A program made the translations under genes and the position numbers. From an uncultured Clostridium sp. (GTDB lineage: Bacteria; Bacillota; Clostridia; Clostridiales; Clostridiaceae): 61,683 nt of DNA. The notes beneath the pieces were generated by a model. It saw only the letters and a list, made by a program, of their open reading frames with translations. It was not told the origin of the DNA and ran no database searches. Within the stretch, counting starts at the first letter, position 1. Each line of letters opens with the position of its first letter. The DNA is taken from contig UQQU01000007.1 of assembly GCA_900543325.1 (NCBI GenBank), forward strand, positions 1 to 61,683, in the 5' to 3' direction. Shown piece after piece: positions 1 through 8,888 of this stretch.

Positions 1-285
1 ATAATTTCGTGTTGCACACATAATATTAACACCTATTATTCCATTATTTGATATAACCTTTGCTCTCTTAATATGTTTTCCTAATGCTCTTATATTAGCT
101 TTTAAAGAATCTATTCCAAAATCATTCTCTAAATATCCAGGTTGTGCAGCAGATATAACTCCTATTGCACCTTCCTTTGCTACAGCTCCTGCAAGTGAAG
201 ATAAGCTTACACCTACTCCCATGCCGCCTTGTATTATTGGTACTTTTGCAACTAAATCTCCTATTTTTAATGTATTTAATTTCAT
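1..285 (-). CDS. nitronate monooxygenase / FabK-like flavoprotein (N-terminal part)
   Basis: This is the first 95 residues of a TIM-barrel FMN enzyme of the nitronate monooxygenase (2-nitropropane dioxygenase) family. The rest lies beyond the window edge. The N-terminus carries the family pattern VPIIQGGMGVGVS (about residues 15-27), then GVISAAQPGY (42-51) and the barrel strand GIIGVNIM. The ATG is preceded by AGGAGG eight bases upstream. Such enzymes oxidise alkyl nitronates; close relatives (FabK) are enoyl-ACP reductases, and the visible part cannot separate the two. The gene has its own consensus promoter and a palindrome just before the ribosome-binding site. Confidence 0.85.
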   Translation of the reverse strand, partial: MKLNTLKIGDLVAKVPIIQGGMGVGVSLSSLAGAVAKEGAIGVISAAQPGYLENDFGIDSLKANIRALGKHIKRAKVISNNGIIGVNIMCATRNY

Positions 286-315
286 ATATTAATCCTCCTA
301 GTAATTCAAACTGAA

Positions 316-340
316 ACAAGTAGTTTTAATAACTACTTGT
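316..340 (-). promoter_or_regulatory. perfect 10-bp inverted repeat, candidate operator
   Basis: ACAAGTAGTT and AACTACTTGT are exact reverse complements separated by TTAAT. The dyad begins about nine bases downstream of the -10 box of the nitronate monooxygenase promoter, so it covers the likely transcription start and early leader. No T-run follows it in the direction of transcription, so it does not look like a terminator. Size and position fit a dimeric repressor site (MarR or TetR type); the regulator is not identified. Confidence 0.55.
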
Positions 341-348
341 TATATATA

Positions 349-377
349 AGTATATCCTCGTTACAAAAATATGTCAA
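349..377 (-). promoter_or_regulatory. sigma-A promoter of the nitronate monooxygenase gene
   Basis: On the minus strand TTGACA (377-372) is followed after exactly 17 bases by TATACT (354-349), a near-consensus housekeeping promoter. The coding start lies 64 bases further on. Confidence 0.7.
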
Positions 378-417
378 TATATAATAATCCAAGAAAATTT
401 TTCTTAAATTTATTTAT

Positions 418-486
418 AAAAAAAACACATATGTATAATGAAAACATTTCTATCAAATAATATTGGTTCTTCATTATACGTATGTG
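418..486 (-). terminator. Rho-independent terminator after the aldo/keto reductase
   Basis: Two 17-base arms (470-486 and 426-442) pair with a single mismatch or wobble around a 27-base loop. On the minus strand a run of eight T follows. It lies downstream of the aldo/keto reductase stop codon at 604. Confidence 0.7.
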
Positions 487-603
487 ATTATCTTGTTTTA
501 TAGATTTATTTTTATACAAAAAGTAAACAATTAAATTAATAAAATTGTAATCATAGAAAAAGCTTATCATTCTTTCCTGAATTTTTTTAAGATAAATAAA
601 ATT

Positions 604-1440
604 TTATTCAAACTTAAGATATGTTGTATTCTCAGGTACTCCGCTTACTGATACATTATCACCTTCATTTAATGAATCGATAATACTCATATCATCATTA
701 GAAAGTTCAAAATCAAAAATACTTAAGTTTTCTTTTATTCTTCCTTCATTTGATGATTTTGGTATAGGAATTATCCCTCTTTGTACATGCCATCTTAATA
801 TTATTTGAGCTATGGTTTTCTTATATTTTTCAGCTAACCCTAGTATTAATTCATTAGAAAATAATTTACCTCTCATTATAGGACTCCATGCAACAAGTTG
901 AATATTATTCTCTTCACAATATCTTAACATATCATTTTTTGAGCTTTGAGGATGGATTTCAACTTGATTTACCATAGGCATTATTTCAGCTGTTTTCTTT
1001 AATTCTTCTAAATGTCCAATTTTAAAATTACAAACTCCAATGGATTTTACTTTACCTGTTTTATAAAGATGTTCAAATGCTTTCCAAGTTTCAGAGTTTA
1101 ATTTATTTGGCCAATGTATAAGATATAAATCGATATAATCTACTTGTAATCTTTCTAAAGATTTATTAAATGCTTCAATAGTTTTATCATATCCATGATC
1201 ATCATTCCAAAGCTTTGTAACAAGAAAAATATCTTCTCTATTGATTCCACTTTCCTTTATTCCATTTCCAATACCAACCTCATTTCCATAAAAAGAAGCA
1301 GTATCAATTTGCCTATACCCTATCTTTAAAGCATATTTTATAATCTTAGCAGTTTCTTCATCATTTCCAGATTTATATGTTCCAAATCCAATAGAAGGCA
1401 TTTTTACCCCATTACTTAATATCTTAAAATTCTTATTCAT
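604..1440 (-). CDS. aldo/keto reductase (AKR5-like)
   Basis: A 278-residue NAD(P)H-dependent cytosolic carbonyl reductase of the 2,5-diketo-gluconate reductase / prostaglandin F synthase group. The catalytic tetrad is visible as D46 and Y51 (QIDTASFYGNE), K76 (LVTKLW) and H109 (LIHWP). The C-terminal IPIPKSSNEGRIKEN is the usual nucleotide-phosphate binding segment. Length matches the family. I chose the ATG at 1440 because GGTAGG lies ten bases upstream; an in-frame TTG at 1449 sits almost on that site. It is transcribed alone, with a long-stem terminator downstream. The physiological substrate cannot be read from sequence. Confidence 0.9.
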   Translation of the reverse strand: MNKNFKILSNGVKMPSIGFGTYKSGNDEETAKIIKYALKIGYRQIDTASFYGNEVGIGNGIKESGINREDIFLVTKLWNDDHGYDKTIEAFNKSLERLQVDYIDLYLIHWPNKLNSETWKAFEHLYKTGKVKSIGVCNFKIGHLEELKKTAEIMPMVNQVEIHPQSSKNDMLRYCEENNIQLVAWSPIMRGKLFSNELILGLAEKYKKTIAQIILRWHVQRGIIPIPKSSNEGRIKENLSIFDFELSNDDMSIIDSLNEGDNVSVSGVPENTTYLKFE

Positions 1441-1612
1441 AATATACAACCTACCTTTTACTTTCTATTAATTTTACTCTATTTTAGCCAACTACTAGTG
1501 CTTTTGTAGCTATATTATAAAATAGTGAAGTATCTAGAATCCCTATTATTTTTTAGATTATTATTAAAATTAGAAATATCAACAATATTTTTTTATTAAA
1601 TTCAACATCAAT

Positions 1613-2467
1613 TTATATTTTTTCATCTGCAATAGATTGAGCATGTCTGCTTATATTAGCATAAACATCATCTTTTCCAACTGTTAAGAAAAGATATAAT
1701 ATTTCAATTACAGTCATAGCTGATATTCTAGAAAAATAATATTCGGATAAAAATAATTTTTCTCTAGTTGATGTTTTAATATGATAATTACAAATCTTTG
1801 CCAATGAAGAATTAGCACTATTAGTTATTCCTATAGTAGTGACTCCCTTTTCTGAAGCTATTTCGACAACATCAATTAATTTCTTTGATGCACCGGAATT
1901 TGAAATAACTATAACAACATCATCTTTTGATAAATTATATGTATATGCAATTTGAGTTTCCCAAATAGTATTAGTGACAGCGGGAATTCCAATTTGATTT
2001 AACTTATAACATCCATCTAACGCAATAGGTATTGTATTTCCAACTGCTACAAATTGAACTATTTTTGCATTTTTTAATATGCTTAATATTTCTCTTAATT
2101 CTTCCTCATTAATCATTGAAATTGTTTGTTTTAACTCTTCAATTTTATTAGCTAAAATATTATTAAGAGAATCTTTAATATTATTTTCACTAACACTACC
2201 CGAAATGGTGAAACCTTCCTTTTCAGAATCAACAATTTCTTGTGCTAATGTTATTTTTAAATGATGAAACCCTTTCATATTGCATTTTTTACAAAACCTT
2301 GTAATTGTTGCTTCACTAGTTCCAGCATTTTTAGCTAATTCAGAGATGGTCATTTCAATTACTTTTGTTTTATTAGCTAGAATATAATCAGCTATTTTTT
2401 TTTCTGCCTCAAAAAAGTTATTATATTCTGAACAAATTATATTCATAACTGACTTTAAATTTTCCAC
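1613..2467 (-). CDS. MurR/RpiR-family transcriptional regulator
   Basis: A 284-residue regulator with an N-terminal RpiR helix-turn-helix (residues 1-80, including TISELAKNAGTSEATITRFCKK) and a C-terminal SIS sugar-phosphate domain (about 125-265, with VVIVISNSGASKKLIDV). These proteins sense phosphosugars and control sugar or cell-wall recycling genes. Neither neighbour is a sugar gene, so the target is unknown. The start is GTG with AAGGAT upstream. It appears monocistronic. Confidence 0.88.
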   Translation of the reverse strand: MENLKSVMNIICSEYNNFFEAEKKIADYILANKTKVIEMTISELAKNAGTSEATITRFCKKCNMKGFHHLKITLAQEIVDSEKEGFTISGSVSENNIKDSLNNILANKIEELKQTISMINEEELREILSILKNAKIVQFVAVGNTIPIALDGCYKLNQIGIPAVTNTIWETQIAYTYNLSKDDVVIVISNSGASKKLIDVVEIASEKGVTTIGITNSANSSLAKICNYHIKTSTREKLFLSEYYFSRISAMTVIEILYLFLTVGKDDVYANISRHAQSIADEKI

Positions 2468-2624
2468 ACTAACACATCCTTACATTAATATATCTCTTAC
2501 TAAAAATATATCAATAAAAATTATTTTTGTAAATATAAATTTTATAAAAATAATTTTCGTCATATAAACTTTATTTTCATAAAATTTTCACCTGGATTTA
2601 AATATATTAGCTTTAGTATAAATA

Positions 2625-2659
2625 AAAAAGAGTAAGAAAATTTAACTCTTACTCTTTTT
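2625..2659 (-). terminator. bidirectional Rho-independent terminator
   Basis: Perfect 12-bp stem (2625-2636 with 2648-2659) with an 11-base loop. A/T runs on both sides let it work in either direction. It follows the antiporter remnant on the minus strand. Confidence 0.75.
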
Positions 2660-2706
2660 AACAATTTAATATTAATTTTAAGACTATAATACTTATTTGT
2701 TATTTT

Positions 2707-3285
2707 TCATGCTATTACTATGTTTTCTACATTTTTTAAATCATTAGCTGTAACAACTAATATATCTTCTGGCATTATAACCGTATTTCCATTTGGAATT
2801 ATTACTTTATCTTTACGCTTTATCATAACTATAAGAATATCATAAGCTATATTCGAATCTTTTATAGATTTGTTAACAATATTACTCTTATCATTAACAT
2901 AAATCTCCATTAAATTTGTACTCTTTCCTTCTTTATAATCACTGAAGTTCATTAGATTATTTCCAGATAGAACTAAAGTATCTCCAGGAAGAATTACTGT
3001 AGATCCATGTGGTACAAATACATCTCCTTTACGCTTTACCATAACAACAAGTATGTCTTCAGGAATATTTGCATCCATAATACTTTTATTAGCCATAGGA
3101 TTATTATTACTAATGGTAAATTCCACTAATTTAGTGCTTTTATCTTCTTTATAATCATTAAATGTTTTTAGAATAGATTCTTCATCATCAATTAAATCAA
3201 GCTTTCTTGCTACAGTAGGTATAAGAGTACCTTGTACTGCTACTGAGAATAGAGCCATGAAGAATATCATAGTTAAGTACCACAA
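2707..3285 (-). pseudogene. C-terminal remnant of a CPA1/NhaP-type cation:proton antiporter (last membrane helix plus two TrkA-C-like repeats)
   Basis: The 192-residue frame begins inside the last transmembrane helix of an NhaP2/CvrA-like antiporter (FFMALFSVAVQGTLIP). It continues with the KLDLID linker and two TrkA-C-like ligand-sensing repeats (about 50-115 and 120-190, each with a V-P/N-G-ST-V-LPGD-type core). The roughly 370-residue transport domain is missing. The frame opens with TTG inside the selO stop region, and an internal ATG follows the selO TAA by two bases. I see no ribosome-binding site, so any translation would rely on coupling to selO. A deletion that joined selO to the antiporter's 3' end explains this best. 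A free-standing TrkA-C membrane protein is possible but less likely. Confidence 0.65.
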
Positions 3286-4748
3286 TAAGTCTTATATGCA
3301 CATCCTGTAGGATTAGGTGTTTTTGAATACTCTTCATTTATATTTGAATAATCATAAGGATTTTTAATTACATCTAAAAGTTGTTTCATAAGGGTATAAT
3401 CATTATTATTAACTGCATCATATAAAGCTTCTTCAACTTTATGATTGCGTGGAATAACTGTTGGATTACTTATTTCCATCAGATGTTTAGAGTCATCACT
3501 AGATTTTTCTTGTCTCATTAATCTTTCTTGCCAAATTTTATACCACTTCTTAAAATCATCACTTTTAAATATTTCATCTTCTGTTAAATTCTCTAACGTT
3601 AGATTACGAAAAGTATTTGTATAATCAGCTTTATAATCTTTCATAATGTTTAAAAGAGAAAAAATAAGCTTATTATCATCATCTTCAAAATTAAATATTC
3701 CAAGTTTAGCTCTCATTCCATCCTCCCAATATTTATTATATAAAGTTCCATAATTAGCTAACGATTTCTCTGCAATTTCAATTGCCTTATTAGTATCTTT
3801 ATCTAACAAAGGTAATAATGATTCCGCAAATCTTGTTAAATTCCAAACTCCAATTTTAGGTTGATTACCATATGCATATCTGCCATTAATATCAATAGAA
3901 CTAAATACAGTATTAGGATCATAAACATCCATAAATGCACAAGGACCGTAGTCAATAGTTTCTCCGCTTATTAACATATTATCTGTATTCATAACACCAT
4001 GAATAAATCCAACTAATTGCCATTTTGAAATGAGCATTGCTTGATTTTTTATTACTTCATCAAGCAAGTATAAATAAGGATTTTTATTATATTTATCATT
4101 ATTAAAATGCCTTTCTATCGTATAATCAGCTAATAATTTAAGATCATTAATATCACAAAAATTTCTTGCAAACTGGAATGTACCAACACGTATATGACTT
4201 TTTGCTATACGATCTAATACTGCACCTGGTAATAAATTTTCTCTAATTATTTCTTCTCCAGTTGTGATTACAGATAAGCTACGAGTTGTTGGAATTCCTA
4301 AGCCATGCATTCCTTCACTTATAATATATTCCCTAAGCATTGGCCCTAAAGATGCTTTCCCATCTCCACCTCGAGAATAAGGCGTTCTTCCTCCACCCTT
4401 AATTTGGATATCAAATCTTTCATTATCCTTTGATATTAATTCTCCTAAAAGAATTGCTCTGCCATCTCCTAACATTGTAAAATGACCAAATTGATGTCCT
4501 GCATAAGCTTGGGCAATAGGACTTGTCTCTTCTAAAACTTTATTTCCAGATAGAAATTGTATACCTTCATCACTTTGTAAAAACTCTTCATTTAATCCTA
4601 AATCTTGAGCTAATGTTTTATTAAAAACTACTAACTTAGGATTAGGTACTTTACTAGGAGTTTGAAATGAAAATAAATTTTTGGGAAGAGTTGAATATGT
4701 ATTTTCCAATTTAAAATATCCATTTGTTAATTTATATTTATCTTTCAT
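3273..4748 (-). CDS. selO: SelO/YdiU protein adenylyltransferase (pseudokinase AMPylase)
   Basis: A 491-residue member of the SelO (UPF0061) family. These pseudokinases bind ATP upside-down and transfer AMP to Ser/Thr/Tyr of target proteins. Visible signatures are IKGGGRTPYSRGGDGKAS (nucleotide-binding loop, near 117-135), the HGVMNTDNM catalytic loop and the metal site DYGPCAFMDVYD. The protein ends ...YCGT, keeping the C-terminal Cys that in some organisms is selenocysteine; here it is TGT. Family knowledge links SelO to redox stress. Start ATG has AAAGGAG nine bases upstream. The 3' end overlaps the antiporter remnant by 13 bases. Confidence 0.93.
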   Translation of the reverse strand: MKDKYKLTNGYFKLENTYSTLPKNLFSFQTPSKVPNPKLVVFNKTLAQDLGLNEEFLQSDEGIQFLSGNKVLEETSPIAQAYAGHQFGHFTMLGDGRAILLGELISKDNERFDIQIKGGGRTPYSRGGDGKASLGPMLREYIISEGMHGLGIPTTRSLSVITTGEEIIRENLLPGAVLDRIAKSHIRVGTFQFARNFCDINDLKLLADYTIERHFNNDKYNKNPYLYLLDEVIKNQAMLISKWQLVGFIHGVMNTDNMLISGETIDYGPCAFMDVYDPNTVFSSIDINGRYAYGNQPKIGVWNLTRFAESLLPLLDKDTNKAIEIAEKSLANYGTLYNKYWEDGMRAKLGIFNFEDDDNKLIFSLLNIMKDYKADYTNTFRNLTLENLTEDEIFKSDDFKKWYKIWQERLMRQEKSSDDSKHLMEISNPTVIPRNHKVEEALYDAVNNNDYTLMKQLLDVIKNPYDYSNINEEYSKTPNPTGCAYKTYCGT

Positions 4749-4874
4749 AAAGTCTCCTTTAAAATCGTATTTTTAATGCATTGTTAAATAAATTTTAATG
4801 CTATATTATTTATTATATTTCTATTTATATATTTTCTAGTATAGTTATAATTTATACATAGTATAAAAAATAAG

Positions 4875-4911
4875 GCTAATATTAAATTTTACCATTAGAT
4901 TTAATATTAGC
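4875..4911 (-). terminator. Rho-independent terminator after the membrane metallopeptidase
   Basis: Twelve-base perfect arms (4875-4886 and 4900-4911) around a 13-base loop, with T-rich tracts on both exits. It sits directly behind the stop codon at 4916. Confidence 0.7.
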
Positions 4912-4915
4912 TTTT

Positions 4916-5923
4916 TTATTTTTTTACATTCTGCATTTCATTTTTAATATTATTTTCAAATATAGGAAACTCTTCACCAACCACTTTTTCAAAAGCTATA
5001 TTAAAGTCAGAATTTTTTAATTCAAGTAATAAATTTTTAATAACAGTTTCATTATTCATGCTTATAATTTTATTTATTGAATAAAAACTTTGTATATATT
5101 GTTTTCCAGAGGTTATATTATTCCAATCATTTGCACTGGAGAGCTTTTTAAATGGAATAAATTCAGAATTATCATAGCTAAAATATTGTATACGCTGAGA
5201 TATATAATCTGCTATCCCATCATTTATCCATACCGGTACATTTTTAGCTAAGATATTATTTTCTTTTAAAAACTGTGAAAAATAATAATGTGATATCTCA
5301 TGAGTTAATATTTTACTAAAATTATTTTTATCATTTGAAATATCATAAGAATTATCAACATACATATAAATCGTTTTAAGAGAATCAATATAATATGCAG
5401 ATAGATTATCCATATTTCTACCAAACCTAGATAAAAACACATCTTTATCATAATCTAATTTTATTGTTAATGAGATATTTACTTCATCAAATATTCTTTC
5501 ACAATCATACTTTGAATTATCTATATACTCTTTTAAGAAAGGAATTGCTTCTTCTATATTATTTTTATATAATATTTTAACATCTTTATAATTAATTTCA
5601 TTAAATTCAGAATTATAATTATCTGTCTCTAAATTTGAAATATAGTAACTTCCAAATACGTTTATAATTTCTTCTAAGTTATTAATAGTATAATTCCATA
5701 ATAAGACTACAATAATTAGAAATATATTTGTTAGTATAAAAATTATTTTCTTTTTTCTTTTCTCTTTTATTAAATTTACACTTATTCTTAAAATTGAGAA
5801 TATCAATAGTATTATTAATACTATTGAAAAAATTGTTGAAATAGTTTTATTTTCTAATGTTGATACTATAACATAAAGAAGAATTAGTAAAATATTGATT
5901 ATTATCTCTACTAAGTATCTCAT
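4916..5923 (-). CDS. membrane-anchored HExxH metallopeptidase (gluzincin-like)
   Basis: 335 residues. The N-terminal 85 residues hold about three hydrophobic membrane helices separated by a Lys/Arg-rich stretch (KEKRKKK). The rest looks extracytoplasmic and contains LTHEISHYYF (around residue 225), a zinc-protease HExxH motif followed by a plausible gluzincin arrangement (NDGIADYISQ, with a candidate third ligand Glu missing or shifted). Charge and Asn content suit an exported domain. No partner gene is adjacent. The start has GGGGGA six bases upstream. Peptidase activity is inferred only from the motif; I do not recognise the exact family. Confidence 0.6.
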   Translation of the reverse strand: MRYLVEIIINILLILLYVIVSTLENKTISTIFSIVLIILLIFSILRISVNLIKEKRKKKIIFILTNIFLIIVVLLWNYTINNLEEIINVFGSYYISNLETDNYNSEFNEINYKDVKILYKNNIEEAIPFLKEYIDNSKYDCERIFDEVNISLTIKLDYDKDVFLSRFGRNMDNLSAYYIDSLKTIYMYVDNSYDISNDKNNFSKILTHEISHYYFSQFLKENNILAKNVPVWINDGIADYISQRIQYFSYDNSEFIPFKKLSSANDWNNITSGKQYIQSFYSINKIISMNNETVIKNLLLELKNSDFNIAFEKVVGEEFPIFENNIKNEMQNVKK

Positions 5924-6020
5924 ATATCCCCCATAGAATTAACGATATACCTAGTTTATTAATATTATGTATTCATTAAGAAAATGACTTTTTATTTATT
6001 TTATATTATAAAAAATAAAA

Positions 6021-6040
6021 GAGTAGCAAATTTGCTACTC
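6021..6040 (-). terminator. Rho-independent terminator after the M42 peptidase
   Basis: GAGTAGCAAA is followed directly by its reverse complement. It folds as an 8-bp stem with a 4-base loop and is followed on the minus strand by TTTTATTTTTTA. Confidence 0.75.
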
Positions 6041-6102
6041 AAACTAGTTTAATACTTCATATATGTCATATAATTCCAATTCTTTTCGAATGTTAATTAA
6101 TA

Positions 6103-7182
6103 TTATTTTCTTAAAATATTATTAATAACTTCTTCAGTAAGACTTTTTATTACTTCAACAGCTAATGATACTGATGCTTCTATATCTTCTTTAGCACAGT
6201 AGTTATAATGACTATGAACATATCTTGATGGAATACCTAAAACTAATACTGGTACTGCCTTATAAGTTAAACTTATCTTCGCGGCATTAGTAGATCCCCC
6301 GCGTCTAACTGCATTTTGATATTTTATTGAATGCTTTTCAGCAATTTCCTCTGCATGTCTAATAAATAAAGGATTTGCTATATAACCTTGATCTAGATTT
6401 CTTATTTGTGTTCCATTTTTTAATGCACCTTGTGATATATTTTTAGAGTAATATAAATCATCTGCTGGTGAACCTTCAAAAACTATTGCTAAATCTGGAT
6501 TAACAACTTGAGATGTAACTTGAGCTCCTCTAGTACCAACTTCTTCTTGAGCTGCAAAAGCTCCAACAACATCTACATTTAATCCACTTATTTCAGACAA
6601 TGCTTTTAATGTTTCTATAATACAAAAACATCCTATTCTATTATCAAAAGCTTTGCCATAACAAACTCCATTTTTTTCATTAAAATCAAATTCAACTTTT
6701 GGAGCTATTGGATCTCCAACTCTAATATTAAAAACATCTAAAACTTCCTCTCTACTACTTGCACCAACATCTACAAAAATATTCTCTATTTCTAATGAAT
6801 TACTACTTCTTTCACTAGCTGTCATAAAATGAACTGGCTTAGAAGTTGTTATGCCTTTAATAAGTTCACCATATCTATTTCTAACATAAACAGTATGTGC
6901 TGGAATGTTTGTATTATGCCATCCTCCTAATTGAACAATACTTAATAATCCATTATCATTAATAGCTTGGACCATAAATCCAACTTCATCAGTATGGGCA
7001 TCTAACATAACAACTAATTTATTACCATCATAATTTTTTAGTTTTGCATAAACATTATTCATAGAATCATTTTCTATTATCATTTCATTGCAATGTTTCT
7101 TAATTACATTTGTAACTTCATCTTCAAATCCTGATGGTCCAAATGCATTTGATAATTCTTCTAAAATTTTAATATTAATCAT
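6103..7182 (-). CDS. M42-family metalloaminopeptidase (glutamyl aminopeptidase/endoglucanase-like, FrvX/YsdC)
   Basis: A 359-residue cytosolic co-catalytic metal aminopeptidase. Metal ligands and catalytic residues are visible in LDAHTDEVGF (about 59-68), AFDNRIGC (about 178-185), QEEVGTRGA (about 211-219), FEGSPAD (about 235-241) and HSHYNYCAKED near the C-terminus. M42 enzymes trim peptides as large tetrahedral or dodecameric particles. Length and motif order are normal. Start ATG is supported by AGGGGG. The 339-base gap upstream (7183-7521) holds only the terminator at 7407-7440; I see no confident promoter in it. Confidence 0.92.
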   Translation of the reverse strand: MINIKILEELSNAFGPSGFEDEVTNVIKKHCNEMIIENDSMNNVYAKLKNYDGNKLVVMLDAHTDEVGFMVQAINDNGLLSIVQLGGWHNTNIPAHTVYVRNRYGELIKGITTSKPVHFMTASERSSNSLEIENIFVDVGASSREEVLDVFNIRVGDPIAPKVEFDFNEKNGVCYGKAFDNRIGCFCIIETLKALSEISGLNVDVVGAFAAQEEVGTRGAQVTSQVVNPDLAIVFEGSPADDLYYSKNISQGALKNGTQIRNLDQGYIANPLFIRHAEEIAEKHSIKYQNAVRRGGSTNAAKISLTYKAVPVLVLGIPSRYVHSHYNYCAKEDIEASVSLAVEVIKSLTEEVINNILRK

Positions 7183-7406
7183 ATTTTAACCCCCTGTGTA
7201 AGAATTAATATTCTAAATATATATTGTAGCTTTATTGTAATTAACATATTATATTGTTTTTCATTATAAATTGTAATATTTATATTTTATTAATAACCCC
7301 AATAACTATTTAATAACAAACTATAATATATATTATCATTTTATTGCTTTTTATGTCGTTTTTTACATTATACATGGGTTAAATACATTTGTCTACTATA
7401 TAAAGA

Positions 7407-7440
7407 AAAAAATACCAAAAATGTTTAATTGGTATTTTTT
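7407..7440 (-). terminator. bidirectional terminator after the His-rich small protein
   Basis: Perfect 12-bp stem (7407-7418 with 7429-7440) around a 10-base loop, with A6/T6 tails as the outer stem pairs. Confidence 0.7.
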
Positions 7441-7521
7441 ACTTCTATTTTTATTATATTAATTTTTAGTATTTTGAAATTTTTATTGGGTATATGTGAA
7501 TATATAGTTTATTTACTATAT

Positions 7522-7866
7522 TTAATCAATATCATCATTGACATAATTATAATGATGATTAATTCCTTCAAAAATTATATCATTATTTTGAGCTATTTCC
7601 TCAGCTGTTAAATCTTCACTTCTTCCATGAGGATGATTATAATTATCAAAATTGTACACATGTTTATGAGCACCCATGGGATGAAACTTAGGCTGATTAT
7701 GATTTGAAGTATCAATATCTTTTATAACCTTTCCATTTTCATCGAAAATTCTTCTTTGCTTAACCCTATTATTTTCTACTAAATCTATTATACTATTTGG
7801 CTCACCTTCAATTGGAAGTTTTCTATTATTATCTTCAACTTTAATTACAAATCTCTTTTTGTTCAT
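7522..7866 (-). CDS. small His/Asn-rich protein, function unknown
   Basis: 114 residues, no signal peptide or membrane helix. The middle part FDENGKVIKDIDTSNHNQP followed by HPMGAHKH is rich in His and Asp. It resembles small C-terminal modules of polymorphic toxins, which often combine 'G-K-x-x-KDID' with His-rich patches; this is a resemblance only. No immunity-like partner or secretion domain is adjacent. The nearest Shine-Dalgarno (AAGGAAA) lies an unusual 19 bases before the ATG, and an in-frame stop rules out a longer form. Translation may therefore be weak. Confidence 0.55.
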   Translation of the reverse strand: MNKKRFVIKVEDNNRKLPIEGEPNSIIDLVENNRVKQRRIFDENGKVIKDIDTSNHNQPKFHPMGAHKHVYNFDNYNHPHGRSEDLTAEEIAQNNDIIFEGINHHYNYVNDDID

Positions 7867-7964
7867 ATTTAGATATTAATAATTTCCTTTCTACTAATGA
7901 TATCACTTAATATTATTATACTTTATCTTTGGAAATAATTTCAATATCTAATATAGAATCAATT

Positions 7965-8888
7965 CTAATACAATTTCAACATATATGCAATAGCTGCTAA
8001 AACTTTATAATTAGCATTCCAAATATATTTAAATTCTGAAATTTTTAAAGGACATGTTCCTAATCCAACTTCAATAGTTATACTTGGTATTGGATTATTT
8101 GGCTTGGAAGATGCCCAATCTTTAAAGCCACCTGGTACAACTTCTGAATATTCACTATCACTTTTTTCTTTTGTATATCCTGTTACACATGCAATAAGGT
8201 CCGCTAGTTCACTACACTCATTTTTTACTAAACTCCCCTTATAATCCCAATAAATTAAATTTCCAGATGAGTGGTAGCTAACTGTATAAATAAAATTATA
8301 TTTATCAACTAAATTAACAAGTGCCTTAGATTCAGGTTCTGAATTACAAAATTTCCCCTTATAATTCTGAAAGGAACATTTTTTACTTTGGTTTATTTCA
8401 TTCCATGCAGCATCAAAATTTCTATTTAAATCTACTCCTCTAGCATTTGCCTTCCATTTTTTTAGATAATTTTTGAATCTATCACAGGTATATCTAGAAT
8501 TTAGATCATTATAATAACATTCATAAATAGAATCTTTTAATTCTTTACTTCTTATCCCTTTTATGCCTATTTGACTTATTGTAATTCCATCTGGATTTAC
8601 CATTGGAATTAAATGAAATGCTACCGAATTAAATAATTCTCTATATTTAATTCCACAATATTCCTTATTTTCATAATTATTTAAATAATATTCTATTTGC
8701 TTCATAACTAACAGAGATGTTAAATATTCTCTGCCATGAATTCCTGCATGTATTAATACATGCTTTTCACTATTACTATTTCCTAATATTACTTCATGAA
8801 TATCTCTATTATCAAGAGATTTTCCAATAATATTTATATCTACATTATCTTTATATTTTTTTTCGAAATATTGTAAATCTGTAATCAT
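7965..8888 (-). CDS. M14-family zinc carboxypeptidase (gamma-D-glutamyl-diamino-acid endopeptidase-like)
   Basis: 307 residues from the first ATG. Zinc ligands appear in HAGIHGREY (HxxE, near residue 47), and the third histidine in VSYHSSGNL (near 205). GVDLNRNFD carries the substrate-binding Asn-Arg, and the catalytic Glu is in ITIEVGLG near the C-terminus. Such enzymes cleave peptidoglycan stem peptides or act on imported peptides. No signal peptide is seen. The ATG at 8888 has no ribosome-binding site. In-frame sequence continues upstream for 13 more codons, including the family-typical YTYDKM, to an ATA at 8927 placed nine bases after GGAGG. The true start may therefore be AUA. Confidence 0.85.
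   Translation of the reverse strand: MITDLQYFEKKYKDNVDINIIGKSLDNRDIHEVILGNSNSEKHVLIHAGIHGREYLTSLLVMKQIEYYLNNYENKEYCGIKYRELFNSVAFHLIPMVNPDGITISQIGIKGIRSKELKDSIYECYYNDLNSRYTCDRFKNYLKKWKANARGVDLNRNFDAAWNEINQSKKCSFQNYKGKFCNSEPESKALVNLVDKYNFIYTVSYHSSGNLIYWDYKGSLVKNECSELADLIACVTGYTKEKSDSEYSEVVPGGFKDWASSKPNNPIPSITIEVGLGTCPLKISEFKYIWNANYKVLAAIAYMLKLY

Noticed and set aside
122..319. 65-codon plus-strand frame across the nitronate monooxygenase start
   Set aside because: It opposes a well-supported gene, promoter and operator, and its Arg/Cys/Ser-rich product looks non-coding.
361..570. 69-codon minus-strand frame
   Set aside because: It sits over the long terminator hairpin and is made of Tyr/Phe/Ile/Asn from AT-rich DNA; no ribosome-binding site.
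3273..3290. Selenocysteine in SelO
   Set aside because: The C-terminal penultimate motif is Cys (TGT) followed by GT and TAA; no in-frame TGA is involved.
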